This document shows, piece by piece, positions 22,905 to 34,900 of a stretch of 64,000 nt of DNA (position 1 is the first letter of the stretch; each line of letters begins with the position of its first letter). Origin of the DNA: Micromussa lordhowensis. Taxonomy: Eukaryota > Cnidaria > Anthozoa > Scleractinia > Lobophylliidae. The notes under the pieces are model-generated. The model was not told where the DNA came from, ran no database searches, and worked only from the letters and a program-made list of their open reading frames with translations. The stretch is from positions 26,819,889 through 26,883,888 of the forward strand of contig OZ026603.1 in the NCBI GenBank assembly GCA_964020085.1. Direction: 5' to 3'. Both the position numbers and the translations under genes were made by a program.

Positions 22905-25900
22905 GTAGGAATTCTTAGCCTATTGTAAATGACAGTCGCTGATCCGTAAAGTAGTTAAGTTTATTTGAAATAGGATTTTTGGCTATGTTTATGTTTTAAC
23001 CCATACCATATAGGTTTGGTTTGAAATTATGTTGGCGAATTTCAATGTGTTTGCTTGAGACTCATCTCACTTAAAATGGTTCACCTCCATTAAATACGAT
23101 AAGGAAAATTACAGTTTGAATTTTTCTCTTACATTAGAAGGTCCACATTTCTCGTATCTGCATGAGATTTTGCTTGTTTAGTTCCCTCTCAGCGGGTTTA
23201 TTCGTGCCGTAGCGGTTTCTCTGAGAAGTTCGCGAAGCGATTTTAATACTATTACAATTTCTATTCCCCTGACTGAAAATAATTGAATTTCACACTGCAT
23301 TTTTTTCCGCGATGCCTGAAGCAAGAATTGAGCCTTCTATTCAATCTAGCTGATCGATGTTTTGACCCCCTAGTATACAAACATCTTTCAGCTTTAAAAC
23401 ATATGTACTGTGTAAGACTAAAATAATCGGCGAATTGCGTTTTCCTTAAATTTTTAATGATATGAAAACATCTATACAGTTGCTAAGGTTCTAATATCTC
23501 GCGCAAAATGTTATTTAGAGATCTGCCCAGTAAGTGAAAAGATATAAATAGTATCGATAGAATATTAAAATTCGCGGTTTTTACTTTAAGAGGGTAAAAT
23601 CTCACCGCCATAAAAAAAACAGTGGTGCTGAATGAAAAAAACGCTTTGTCGCTTTCGTCGTGTTTTATTTCATGAATAGTCGACCACCACCAGAGTTTAA
23701 AAAATAAAACGGTGAGGTGCATCTATGCTTTAAAAAACAAGACATTTACAGATAGACACTAGTGCTCTAGTTTCGAAATTTATTCCACTCTAAATTATAA
23801 TGCGTCATTCCTTGTAAGAGTAAACGAAAAGTTGAACTAGTCGCCATGTCTACAGACGTTCGCTGGCATGTTTAAAAGTATGGACCACGCATAAATCAAC
23901 TGTTATCACGAGATATTACTGATATTTTGCAAAATGAAATAAATCCCGTATTTACTTCTCCCTCGGAGGTATATGAATATAACCAATTTGCATGAGTACA
24001 AGAAAGGAAAATTAAGCCACTTCAGCTCTTAATTCTGGTTGGCTCTCTTGAGATTTCACAAATCTTTACTTTCCGTCTAGTTAATGGTTTTCATAAGCCA
24101 AAAAGTTCAAGAAAATTGTTTCAAATTGTCTTAAAGATTCCTACTTAGAAATTCGAAACTTGCGCCTTTCACAAAGATCTAACTACCCGTGCGTGTTTCG
24201 TAAATGGAGAAAGATGCAAGCAAGCTATTTGCTAAACCTTCGTTCAAATTAAATTACACTTTCAAATGATAGCCTTCAGAATGTCGATAAATTTGATTTA
24301 ACTCTTTAATTCATGATAGAGGAAATGTACGAGGTTCCTGACCAGCCAGTATTTAATTTTATCTGCATTTACGAAGAACAAACGAATTCAAACGCTCGAT
24401 ACACTTGAAGACGTGCTATTAACAATACATGTTCAGTTTTTATTTCAAACATTTTACCTCTAAGCCACAATTGATTCTTGTTGTGTATTCTGATAGTCTC
24501 TCGATTCATTTACATGGCAATGACATAAAAGGCATTTAGCAGTCTTCCAATGAAAAAGCCGCTATAATAGAAGAAATTTAACAAATTTACTCTCGAGTTT
24601 CATGCAATAGCTGATGATGTATTCAAATTAACTGGCGAACATTTTCTCCGTTTGCTGCCGTGTTTTTCCCAGATACTCATGCATAAAAATCAAAAGGTGA
24701 TAAGCTCTGTGGTAAATATAGCTACCAAAGCTAAATATATAACTCTTTAACGAGAACTATTCCTTCTAGTAAAACAGAAACGGTGGCTGATAAATCTTAA
24801 GTTCATAGCCAAAACAAGGCAGATTCCGTCAGCGTTTCTTATGGCCCTTAGTATTAGCCGGTAAGTCATGTCCGCTTAAAATCAATATAGTGTTGACGTA
24901 AGCGAGAGTGTCAATTTACAACCCTTACTTTAATGCAAAAAAGGTTAGCTTCGTGTTGTTCTTAAAAATTAACAAGAAAATAATTAGTTCGTCATAGAGC
25001 TTCTTTCCGATATTTCTGGAAGGATCTAATGTCTGCTGGAGTCGCTGATATCAAAACATTTAGCTTTTACATTTCGCGATATGTCTATCGTCCGTTTAAT
25101 ACAGTGATACAGTATTTAGAAGGAAGCCTGCTGTGATTCACATTAAAGTGTTTATGTTCTTGAAATGATACTCTCAGTCAAACCAAACTTTCAACTACAA
25201 CACGGCAATGCGAACGGTGCCATCTTTAATTCACAACACAATGTGAAAATAATTTGATTTTTTTTCACCTTATGTTTAGAAACTTACGAAATACGCACAA
25301 GCAACCGGCTGTTTTTCTTTAAAGTTATTTTTTTATCTTGTTTCTTTGTTCGTTTGCAGCGTTACATCATAAACTATTGTTTTGTTAAGAAAAAAAACAC
25401 AGTAACGAAAAACTGTTTTGCGAACGACAAGCAAAGTCTTAAATTGCGAACTACGTAGCTTTTTATTTTATTTTATTTTTTTTTGGGGGGGGGCAACAAT
25501 TTTTTGTTTTCTCGTTTTGCATGTAACATGCCCCGAGTGAAGACTCAATTTTCTTCCTGTGGAAATCCTATTTAATGCAACACACCTTTGAAAAAGCCGA
25601 CCGTACGAGTCTTTGATGAATCTTAAAATGCCAAGGTTAACAACGGAAACAGATTGTTTTAATTTTTTAGAAGGGGGTAAATTAAATATGTCAGAAAATG
25701 TGAAATGTTGTGCATTAAATTACTCAGACGCACTTCAATTCATTTTGACAATGTAATATGTTATTTGATTCTCAATACGAGGAATTATATTACATAATGT
25801 TGCTCTGTGCAATCTGCCGAAAAAGCACCATGCATTTTACGAGAGTTGCTTGGGATTAAAGAATGATACAGAACGGTCTATTATTAAAGTACCATAAAAA

Positions 25901-28900
25901 TAAAAGCGTTTTTTAGAGTGTTTTTAATAATACAGATACTGATTACCAAAATGCTTACCAAAATGTTTTTTTTTTTATATGTAACTTGTCTGACGCAATG
26001 TTTGCCTTATTTTGATAAGGGCTCAATCTTGAACATCATTCTTGTCCGCAAACTTCAGTTCGATAAGATTTTATTTGATTTACAATAGAATTGTGTGTAC
26101 CTGTTTAAACATAGAAATCCAGCAACAAGGTCTTCTACGCAAAGCGATATGACGTCAAGGAAGTAATTTAGATTTTGGTGTTAAATATTTAAGATCGCAT
26201 TTTTATCGGTGTTTGCCCTGCGATGTTAAAACTTATACTGACTGTAAAGCAGGTAAAAGAATATTTGATAAAATGATACTGTGACATATATGATTGCATC
26301 AGGACACCAAAACTGCGACTTCCACACAGCCATAAGACAAAACTCTTAAATCACGCCACTGTCAATTAAAAATAACGTAAATTACGACTGTTTGGGTTTC
26401 ATAAATGTGATGAAATTTAATTAAAATGTTTATCTAAAAACCAAAATTTGTATCACCTTTCGGTCAATACTTAAAAAGGAAGAACTGCAGGATTCTTGGT
26501 TAGAACGAATATCAGTATAAATGTACTGGTGATATAGCACAATGCAATTCTCTTATTGGCTACGTTACCACTATCTATTCTGTTGTACATAGAGAGTAGT
26601 CCAGCAGTGTTCGGTTGTTAACGAAATGGCGGCCGCTTCTTTGCGTTTTAGACTGCGGTGTCTGTGAAGAGGATTTAGATAAAGTTTTGAACGACTAGTA
26701 GATTTATACTAAGACAATTAAGATTATTCGTTCTCGATTTCTATGCGTGATAGTTGACTCGGGCTGCCCCACTCGTCTACTATCACGCGATAGAAATCTC
26801 GAGCTTATAATCTAATGTTGTTAAATCTACAGAGCGTTTTCACACAGACACACTGGTGTTCCTTTACCATATAAAATATTTGCATAATCAAACCCGAGAG
26901 AAATTTAGTTGGACGGGAAATCCAACATGGCCGTCGTGACGTCATGTGAAAACACTCCATCCGTGCTACGAGTTTTTAAGCCCCGTCCGCGCTTAGCTGG
27001 AAGAATTTGAAAACGGCGTTTTCACTCCGAAAACGCATCAAATGTTTTTCCGTCCACACTACGCCGGAGAAATTCGAAAACGCAACAATCACCGGCGGTA
27101 GAAAAGCTTGAGCGCATCCTTGAGGGTTAGAGTTGATCACATGGTCATCAAAACATTATCGTTTTCGAAAACCTCGGTTTTCAAAATGTTTTCCTTTCAA
27201 ACCAAAATGCAAAGCCGGCGTTTTCAAATTCCTCCGGTTTGAAGAGCGTTTTCGAAAAGCTTCGTTTTTGGTCAGGATTAGTGTGGACGGTAGGCCTAAC
27301 CGTAGAAATAAAGCTGTGTTTTCCAGTTTCCTCGGTGTACTGTGGACGAGGTCTTGGTTTTTATATAGATGCTCTGATGTTTCATACAATTCAAAATATC
27401 CTGCGCTTGGACATACTCAATATGCATTTTTTGCGTTCCACAGAACTACTTGGAAATACGACTGACGACCAGAGATTATTGAAGTACCTTTTGCAGGATT
27501 ACAAGAACCGTAGACTTGTTCGTCCTGTGAAGGATCGTTCTAAGGCTGTTGTCATCGGCTTTAGCGCCGAGTTAATCGGCGTCGCTAAAGTGGTAAGGAA
27601 AACATTTAAAAACATCGCACATCTCTTAAAATGACCACAACTTTAAGCTATGCCAAACTTTGCAATGCACAATATCATTTTCACATCGTAAATAACCTAA
27701 AATAGTCGCTAACTAAGTTATAAAACCGAAAGGAATCGAATGGCTTTGACTTTAGTAGATGACTTAGGTTGTGTTCACACTTGGCCATGAGCACTAGTGC
27801 CTAGGCACCGGAACAAAATAGTGTTGCGTTCAGACACTGGGTATTCCAAGTACCATTTAGTGTCCGAGTACAACTGAGATCGAGACCTTCTATTCGGGAA
27901 CGGGAACTGTGCCTGAATTCTGGTGTGAATGCTTGAAAAAACGTTTTGTTCACGTTGGTGCCCAGCGAGAATCGTTCTCTGGCATCGTGCTTGAGCACCA
28001 GAGGTGAACAGAGCCTTACACAGATAATCAAAGATGAACGAGTAATAAGACAGATGCATCCGTTACGTAACTACTTTGAGCCCTGCTATCAACATGCTAA
28101 TTCTCCTTACGTATTCTCATGCAATCTTATAGCGTTAGTTGGGAGAAGTATAGATTGTATCACTCAATTTCCTCGTTGAAGATATTCCCTTTTCTCCATT
28201 ACTAGCATTTCGAAAATATAATTGGGCGCACGTGGCGCCTGATGTACAATTTGTTTCTTACGGTTAAACAGATCAAATACAACGTCAAAATGTTGAAAAC
28301 GATTTGACTTTTGAGAGAATACAATCAGTCTGAACTCAAGAAAACTCCGACTCAACTTTTGCTGATAAAATTTCAGGTCTTAAATGTACTGGAGAGCATG
28401 CAATCGTACATGTTTGATAGCTTTCTATATATTTGTCCAAAAACCCTAAGCTTCTAAGTCCGAAAACGTTTGATTTTAATTTCACAGATATTACAGGTAT
28501 TACTTGAATTTTGTCATAGCTGTTTTAGTGAGTAGTTGCAGATACTGATCACTTGGTTGGTGTTCACCTAATGCAAGAGACTGCAATGATCTAGTCTCTT
28601 GTCTAAGAAACAAAGAACAATTTTGACTTGCTTTATTTTGCCGTCCTGTTTCACCTATAATTCTTCTCTGCTACGCTTTGTTTACCAAGTTTGCAAATCT
28701 ATTTTCCCTATTTCTTGATTGAATTCATAGCTAGCATACATATTGCCATAGTATTGGTATTTTTTTAATATTAATCCACAAACCGTTACATTATAAAACA
28801 TTTTTGTGAGCGCTCTGTGATACCACAAACCGATTACCGACAGTGTTTGTTTGATTTGCGGAATGTACATCTGCGAATCTGCGCTGCGAAAAGCAAAATA

Positions 28901-31900
28901 CCTAATAAATTAGTCATCTTATTGAGTAAATACGCGCGGAGAATGACTCGAAACTGATGGAACTGTTTTTTGTTTCTCAAAGTTAATAGGAATATCTGAT
29001 ATCTGACACTCGATAAATTCAACAACATTTTCTTTGTCCTCGTAGGTTTAATTTCCTGTTTCCTATCTTAGCAGTAGTTCAATGGGATTTCCAGGGTAGT
29101 TAGTTTTCTAAACCCTTAAGATGTACCAAAATAATGAATTCTGTTAACAGCAGCTGAACGTACGAATTGCGTATCATTTAAATGCAAGCAAAAATTTTTC
29201 CTTCCCTTGTTGTCACTCTTATTAAATGGAATTCTGTGAATAATGTTACAGGATGAAAAGGAGCAAATAATCAAGACTCACTTCTGGGTTCGTCTGGTGA
29301 GATTACCTCTTCTCTTGTTTATAAATCGTCGATACACAGATATTTTAATAAAAGCATGGTCCCTAAGTTTTTGTTTGTGTAAACTTTGTCGAGATTATTT
29401 ACAAGCAACTTTCCAAAGGGGTATTTTTCAAATTATTATAAGGATTTCGAACGCCCCCTTAAGAATGGTTCCTCCTTTGTTCGTTCTTGCATCATATGAT
29501 TCAAATGTAGCTGCTTATACGCGCAAGTCTGTTGACTATTTTGCGTTTTGACATCTGCTGACAACTGAAAACCACAAGCCGGCGGTCATGTTACGGGGGC
29601 CGTAGGCGGTCTATAAGTGGGCGGAAGGACCATCTATTAAGTTTGCCCACAGGCGTTCTTTCGTTTTCTCTCGCTGCGCTTCTCACCTATTTTCGCTTGC
29701 CGTTTTCCGCGCTGCGCTGCAACTAACTGAACCCTGGAAGAGGCTTATGTCGAATGCAACGAGCTACCTTTCCGTTTCGTAATGTTATTATCCGCACCGC
29801 ACTGGCAAACCAATACACTTCCCATTCTAATATCCAATCAGAAACTCGCGCAAGTACTTTCAAGCACTCCGGAAATTTCCATGACAAGTTGGCTGGGAAA
29901 CAGTTTATCAGACTGTTTTTATCGAGTGAATGGGAGGCGCGGTGGCCTCATGGTTAGTGCGCTCGACTCCGGAGCGAGCACTCCGGGTTCGAGCCCTGGC
30001 CTGGGACATTGCGTTGTGTTCTTAGGCTAGACACTTAACTCTCACAGTGCCTCTCTCCACCCAGGTGTATCGATGGGTACCGGCAAATTTAATGCTGGGG
30101 GTAACCCTGCGATGGGCAGGCATCCCATCCAGGGGGGAGTAGAAATATTCCTAGTCGCTTCATGCCACGGAAACCGGGATAAGCTCCGGCCTGATGGGCC
30201 ACTTGGCTCGTATGCAGACTTTACCTTACCTTTATCGAGTGAACTACTGTGTTGTCATATCAGGCTTTCCTTTTAAGCATGGTTCTTTTCTATTTTCCTC
30301 CTCCACAGGACTGGAACAATCCTTACATGACGTGGAAACCAAGCGATTATGGCGGCGCTAAGGAGATTAATGTTCCTCCTGAGATGATTTGGGTACCAGA
30401 CGTCATACTTTACAACAAGTAAGTTTTGTTTTCTTTTAGCTTATTAGTTTACAGTCCCTTTCCCTGTCTTCCTGTCTGTCTGTCTGTCTGTCTCTGTCTG
30501 CCTGTCAGTCTGTCTGTCAGTCTTTCTGTCCGTTTGTGTCTGTCTACCCGTCTGTCTGTCAGTCTGCCCGACTGACTGTCCGTCTGTCTTCCTGTCTGTC
30601 TGTCTGTCAGTCTGCCCGACTGACTGTCCGTCTGTCTTCCTGTCTGTCTGTCTGTCAGTCTGCCCGACTGACTGTCCGTCTGTCTTCCTGTCTGTCTGTC
30701 TGTCAGTCTGCCCGACTGACTGTCCGTCTGTCTTCCTGTCTGTCTGTCAGTCTGTCTTTCTATCTTTTCCGTCTGTCTTTCTGTAACAACAACAACAACA
30801 ACAACAACAATATTTTATTATATGACAATTGATCCTTAATCTCCTGGCTCTGCAGGTAGCAGTGCTAATCGAGGCAGGCCAGCATAATCAGTCTGTCTGT
30901 CTTCCCGTCTATCCGTCTGTATGTCTGTCTGTCAGCTTTCTTTCTATCTGTCTCTCTGTCTTTCAGTCTTTCTGTCTGTATTCCCTCTGTCTGTCCATCT
31001 ATCTGTCCGTCCGTCTGTCTGTCTTCCAGTCTGTCTGTCTGCCCGTTGGTCTGACTCCTGTTTGTTTGCTGGTTTGCCAGTCGTTCGGGGTTTACTTGAC
31101 TTTGTGCCAGTCTTCTTTTGGTATGCTTGTTTCATAATACGTGCCAAAAACCTTCATACATCAAACAAATTAAATATTGTGATCAAACATTATTGTTTAT
31201 CGTTCCTGTATTGTCTTTGCTAATAATTGATCTAAAATACCAGTAATCTCTTTTTACACTTACTATATCGGTAATACACTTACTGTATCGAAAGCACGCT
31301 GAATGTATCGGTTTACAACTTTAACCATTTTAATTTTATGCCAGGATGTCAATTTGAACCCTTTCAATACACTAACACAGAAGCGAGTGTATGCAAGGTG
31401 CAATGGTCTGTTGGTCAGCGCGTTGGACTTGAGGTTGCGAGGTCGAGAATTCAAGTTTGGCGAAAACGTGTTCTTAGCCTCAAAACTTGAAATATTACCA
31501 AGTCATATATCAAATACGAAAGACCGTGTTTGACCACACCTCAAACAACGAGAGGCGAGTTAAAAATTACGACGCGTAGCGGAGTATTTTTTACGATCTT
31601 CGACGTGTTTGGAAATTAAGTCAAACACTGTGTTGAGTGTTTGAAATATCTTCTCAATCGAAACTAAAACTAAGGAGAAAACGGAGAAATAAAATCGTAA
31701 AACACCGTCACAGTCATGATTTCATTTGTTTAAACTCGATGAATTATTAATGATGCAAGAAGCTAAGATTCAAACAGACCTTACTTTTACTTGTAACACA
31801 TTAAACTCTTTAAAAAGATCTCCATCGTCAGGTCCTTAATAATTACTCCGTATGAACAGGATGAGTATCTCGACACTCACCTCATTGCACCATCTATTTC

Positions 31901-34900
31901 TCAGAATTCCTATCAATCTGAGCTTTTCTCTCCTAGGGATTCCTCTTCTGATTTTCTGCTTCCTCCCACTAACAGGTGAGAATGGCAAACCTTTCTCCAG
32001 TGCGCGTCAATTCTAACGCTTTAAATGATGTTCATTCTTCTTTACAGTGCTGATGACCGACTCAGTTTGAAAGCCACCTCCGGCTTCACAACCTACGTCA
32101 AGGTACGACATGATGGCAACCAGACATGGCGGGCTCATATCATCTACAAGAGCATGTGCAACATCAACGTCAAGTATTTCCCGTTCGACGATCAGACCTG
32201 CAAGATGATTTTCGCGTCCTGGTCTTATGACGTCAGCGTGATTGACTTGCGAGAGAGGCGCGGTCTTGCAGACGGGAGAGCTGTGGCTAAGAAAGAGAGA
32301 GGATCGGACGTGTTCCAGGAAAACGAGGAATGGACTGTCGAGTGGATAGCTATCGAGAGGAATGAGGTGAGCTTTTCAGTTTCCGTAACGGCGACCCCAA
32401 GGACAACGCCTAGTAAAACATGAAGTCGTATTTTACCTTCGAGTTTCGCAATTGTCTATATCTGCACAGTGCACCTATTGGTCTCAGAACTTGTTCAGGC
32501 TAAATATGTAACGACAGTGTTCAATTCCAAATGCATGAAAATACGAAAAATTAGCCCCTGTCGTTCGCGTTCCCCAAAACATGCTGAACTTAGTCATTTC
32601 ACGCTGTTGTTTTGCAGAGGACGGCTAAGAAATGTACAAAGATTTATGACGCACGTGCACAGCCATTGTTCTGCTCATTAAACCTTTTGTTTTGTGGCGT
32701 TCTCGTTGCCGTTGCCGTCGTGGTTTGCTTGAGCGCTCTATTGTAACATATATATCACGTCCTNNNNNNNNNNNNNNNNNNNNNNNNNNNNNNNNNNNNN
32801 NNNNNNNNNNNNNNNNNNNNNNNNNNNNNNNNNNNNNNNNNNNNNNNNNNNNNNNNNNNNNNNNNNNNNNNNNNNNNNNNNNNNNNNNNNNNNNNNNNNN
32901 NNNNNNNNNNNNNNNNNNNNNNNNNNNNNNNNNNNNNNNNNNNNNNNNNNNNNNNNNNNNNNNCAGTGGCTCAGTGGTTCAGCCCGGGTAAAAATATGAT
33001 TGTTATTGTGGCTTACAAATCTTTTACTCTTCCTTTTAAAGAAAGAAAATGATTGCTGTGATTTACCAGTGGCGGACTTGACCATAACCATGCTTCTGCG
33101 CAGACGCACATACTATTACGTCATGAGCCTGATCTTGCCTTGCACTCTCATAGCTTGTACCATCTTCCTGGAGTTTATTCTCCCAGCAGAGTCAGGTGAA
33201 CGAGTCGGCCTGGGTATCACCATTCTTCTATCGATGGCCGTGTTCCAGGAGTTGACGTCAGAGAAGCTACCTTCCAGCTCTGAACACTTCCCTCTGTTGG
33301 GTAAGAATCTTGCACTTAAAACCCTGTTCCCATGCTAGGAAGCAAGATGGTCACTTCTGCGCTTTGAAAACATCTCAGCAATGTTTCGAATTTACAACAC
33401 TGAGTTCTCCAATTTGATTGACTGCCACAGAACTGTCAGTTGAAAGTAGCTGCGTCCCAGTTTGCGCATCTTGAAAAGTTTAGCTGAAGTTTTCAAGTTC
33501 GTCGTTTGTAATCCGTGTCAGTCTTCTCCATCCTTAACCATCCTTGTTCCTTTATGATTTATTATTATACATCGTAGTCACCATCTGTCTTCTCATCGGC
33601 TAAAAGCCTACCGTTAATTCTGGGAAACAGCGCAACCTACAGATTATTCACTAATCTGCTAGCAGAATAGTGAATAATCTGTAAGTTGTGCACGCAATGC
33701 ATGATCTCCAAGAGCAATGTCAAGTTCACGGGTGATGTGGCATGGATGGTCGAATCGCTTCTTCAACATAATGCATTTGTCCTTAAAACAATTATTAGAT
33801 TCAGTTTTTGTGATATCCGGAATAATCGAGGTCTCAGTAAGTGTTATCAGCCTCAGCCTTCGACTTCGACCTTGCTTATTCCGGATATCACAAAAACCTC
33901 ATCCAACAATTGTTTATTATTATCTCCTTGGTGCTTTTCTATCTTAGCGTGCGTTCCTTTGGAGTGATCCGGATCGGGATCAGTGATCCGAGATCACACG
34001 GATCATGGTACATCAAAGGAGCCGATAAATTCACTCTGGTCACGGATTCATCGGTTTCTTTGATGTACCATGATCCGAGTGATCTTGGATCACTGATCCG
34101 GATCCGGATCACACCAAAGGAACGCAACCTTAGTAAACCACTATTTTCACTTTTCCTTTGATTTAAAGGGAATTTTGTACCTGACAAAAATACCAAGTCA
34201 AAATATCTTGACTGAGCCCCTTAAATAATCAGTGGAAAGGCCCACAGTCTCACAAGAAGTGCAGAAAATCGATCAAAACGTGCAAGTTCAAGCCAGTGTT
34301 AAAAAGTGCGGGAAAAGGATACATGGGTTCCAGTTAGAAAAAAGGGTGATTTTCAGCTACACAACACAATAACTGAATCAGTTGCTATCGCTTTTGCAGC
34401 TATGTACTATTCAGTGTCAATCATGGAAATAGGCACTGCCCTCGGTGCCACATGCATCATACTAAACTTTCATCATCGCAATACAAAGATGCCGAGCTGG
34501 TTTCACAAGATCGTGCTGGAATGGCTGGCCAAGCTGGTAAGATACGAACCGCGCGTGACCAACCGGCATTTGTCAGATGCGGGATCTGTGGACGAGAGCA
34601 CGCAAAAGATGATTCAATCGAACGCAAACTCGGAAAGGAAGCGAAACGACGCGTTTGACCTGGAAAGAGACTCAATCGAGTTTGAAATGGACCTTTTTGA
34701 AGAACCCCGTGGCGGGCGTGACCAGGCGCTCCTGGCCCAGAATGGAAACATTCCCACGAACCACGTTACCAGGAAGCGCTCGGTCAAAAGAAAACCGCAG
34801 GACACTGACACCGAAACAACTGAGGTACAAGTATCCGAGGCCAGGTTTCCGGTTTACGACGGCAGCAAAGAAGAGTTTTACAAGAAACAATGGCAAGACG

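Larger units (their letters stand above)
33455..34230 (+). repeat. Dispersed ~200-bp repeat, copy B, broken by two insertions
   Basis: The same repeat as at 2060-2276 and 54590-54802. It is split by an insertion at 33569-33912 and another at 33948-34128. Removing both restores continuity with the other copies. Confidence 0.8.

Noticed and set aside
27133..27634. 110- and 131-residue open frames
   Set aside because: The first half is MITE family 1 sequence. Only 27444-27592, in one frame, is real coding sequence (nAChR-2 exon 2).
30536..31147. Several 67-102-residue open frames rich in Ser, Cys, Leu and Val
   Set aside because: They are translations of CTGT repeats on both strands, with the 16-residue period of the 48-bp minisatellite.
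31398..31465. tRNA gene
   Set aside because: A- and B-box-like segments exist, but I cannot form an acceptor stem or a normal cloverleaf.
32692..33109. Open frames crossing the N run
   Set aside because: Made almost wholly of N codons; the same applies to frames at 57874-58261.
34306..34399. N-terminal part of the 235-residue frame upstream of nAChR-2 M3
   Set aside because: It is intron sequence read through; the acceptor TTTTGCAG at 34399 and the phase from exon 6 place the exon start at 34400.
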